In this document: in pieces, positions 63,750 through 64,000 of the stretch | Position numbering within the stretch: position 1 is the first letter of the stretch | Layout of the letters: each line of letters begins with the position of its first letter | From: Anseranas semipalmata | Taxonomy: Eukaryota; Chordata; Aves; Anseriformes; Anseranatidae | Length of the DNA stretch: 64,000 bases | Reading direction: 5' to 3' | NCBI GenBank assembly: GCA_013399115.1 | Contig: VXAA01006453.1 | Location: 842,411-906,410, forward strand | The notes under the pieces: model-generated | The model's database searches: none | What the model was told of the DNA's origin: nothing | The model's input: only the letters and a program-made list of their open reading frames with translations | Translations under genes and position numbers: made by a program

Positions 63750-64000
63750 AAGGCGCCATCCATGACACCCACATCCCTGGGGAGACCGAACCGGCCTCCG
63801 GGCACGGAGCAGCGCAGCACCAGCAGCAGCCGCCCCTTTCTAACGCCCGTCGCAGGCGGCTCAACCCGGGCGGGGCCCAGCCGGCGGCGCAGCCCCCCGG
63901 GGCCTCCCCGCAGCCCCCGGGGCACCGGGGCGGGTTTGGTTGGGGCTGTCCCCGGGAAGAGGGATTCGAGTCCCCACGTGCCGCTGCCGCCGCCGCGAGC
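63750..64000 (-). promoter_or_regulatory. CpG-rich promoter-like block upstream of EXD2
   Basis: From about 63780 to the window edge the sequence is very GC- and CpG-rich, unlike the AT-richer introns next to it. It holds GC boxes (GGGCGGGG at 63868-63875, GGGGCGGG at 63927-63934), a CACGTG E-box at 63975-63980, and a GCGCCATC stretch near 63754 that resembles a YY1 site on the minus strand. No TATA box is evident. This fits a housekeeping-type island promoter for EXD2. In mammals DCAF5 lies head-to-head with EXD2, so the island may be bidirectional; that is inference because the window ends here. Confidence 0.7.

Overview
The window looks like vertebrate nuclear DNA, most likely from a bird. 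Evidence: one gene split into GT-AG exons over about 9 kb, CpG-rich islands, a 3' fragment of a CR1 retrotransposon of the avian type, a much older CR1-type reverse-transcriptase remnant, and decayed MIR/L3-like elements. Repeat load is light. There is no operon structure, CRISPR array or prokaryotic gene. The species cannot be told from the sequence.

Right end (54.6-64.0 kb): one confidently identified gene, EXD2, on the minus strand. Eight coding exons (54595 to 63314) splice into a 621-codon reading frame with consistent phases and consensus splice sites. The protein has an N-terminal membrane anchor, a DEDDy 3'-5' exonuclease domain and a C-terminal Cys/His domain. A non-coding 5' leader exon begins at 63382 and carries a short upstream ORF. 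A CpG-rich promoter-like block occupies the right edge. A candidate poly(A) signal lies near 53.92 kb.

Middle (about 34.4-53.9 kb): no gene recognised. It holds fragments of old repeats, simple A/T tracts, a CTCF-like motif near 48.1 kb and a small palindromic/tandem structure near 43.55 kb.

About 33.05-34.4 kb: a strongly GC/CpG-rich block broken by a 404-base assembly gap. It has the character of a promoter island whose first exon may be hidden in the gap. In mammals GALNT16 follows EXD2 in the same orientation, so this could be its promoter; no GALNT16 coding sequence was recognised, so this is inference only.

Left part (1-33 kb): no protein-coding exon recognised. It holds two CR1 remnants (about 415-1055 and 2270-2633), a MIR-like element near 21.75 kb, a diverged duplication (19.36-19.60 and 20.49-20.72 kb), a GC-rich block with an adjacent RFX-type palindrome (13.96-14.29 kb), and a long rise in GC content from about 24 kb towards the island. 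Many open frames of 60-245 codons exist here, but none looks like a known protein; they behave as chance frames in GC-rich or low-complexity DNA.

I did not find a novel multi-gene system. The most useful second looks are the gapped CpG island, the RFX site beside a GC block, the 19-20 kb duplication and the EXD2 upstream ORF.
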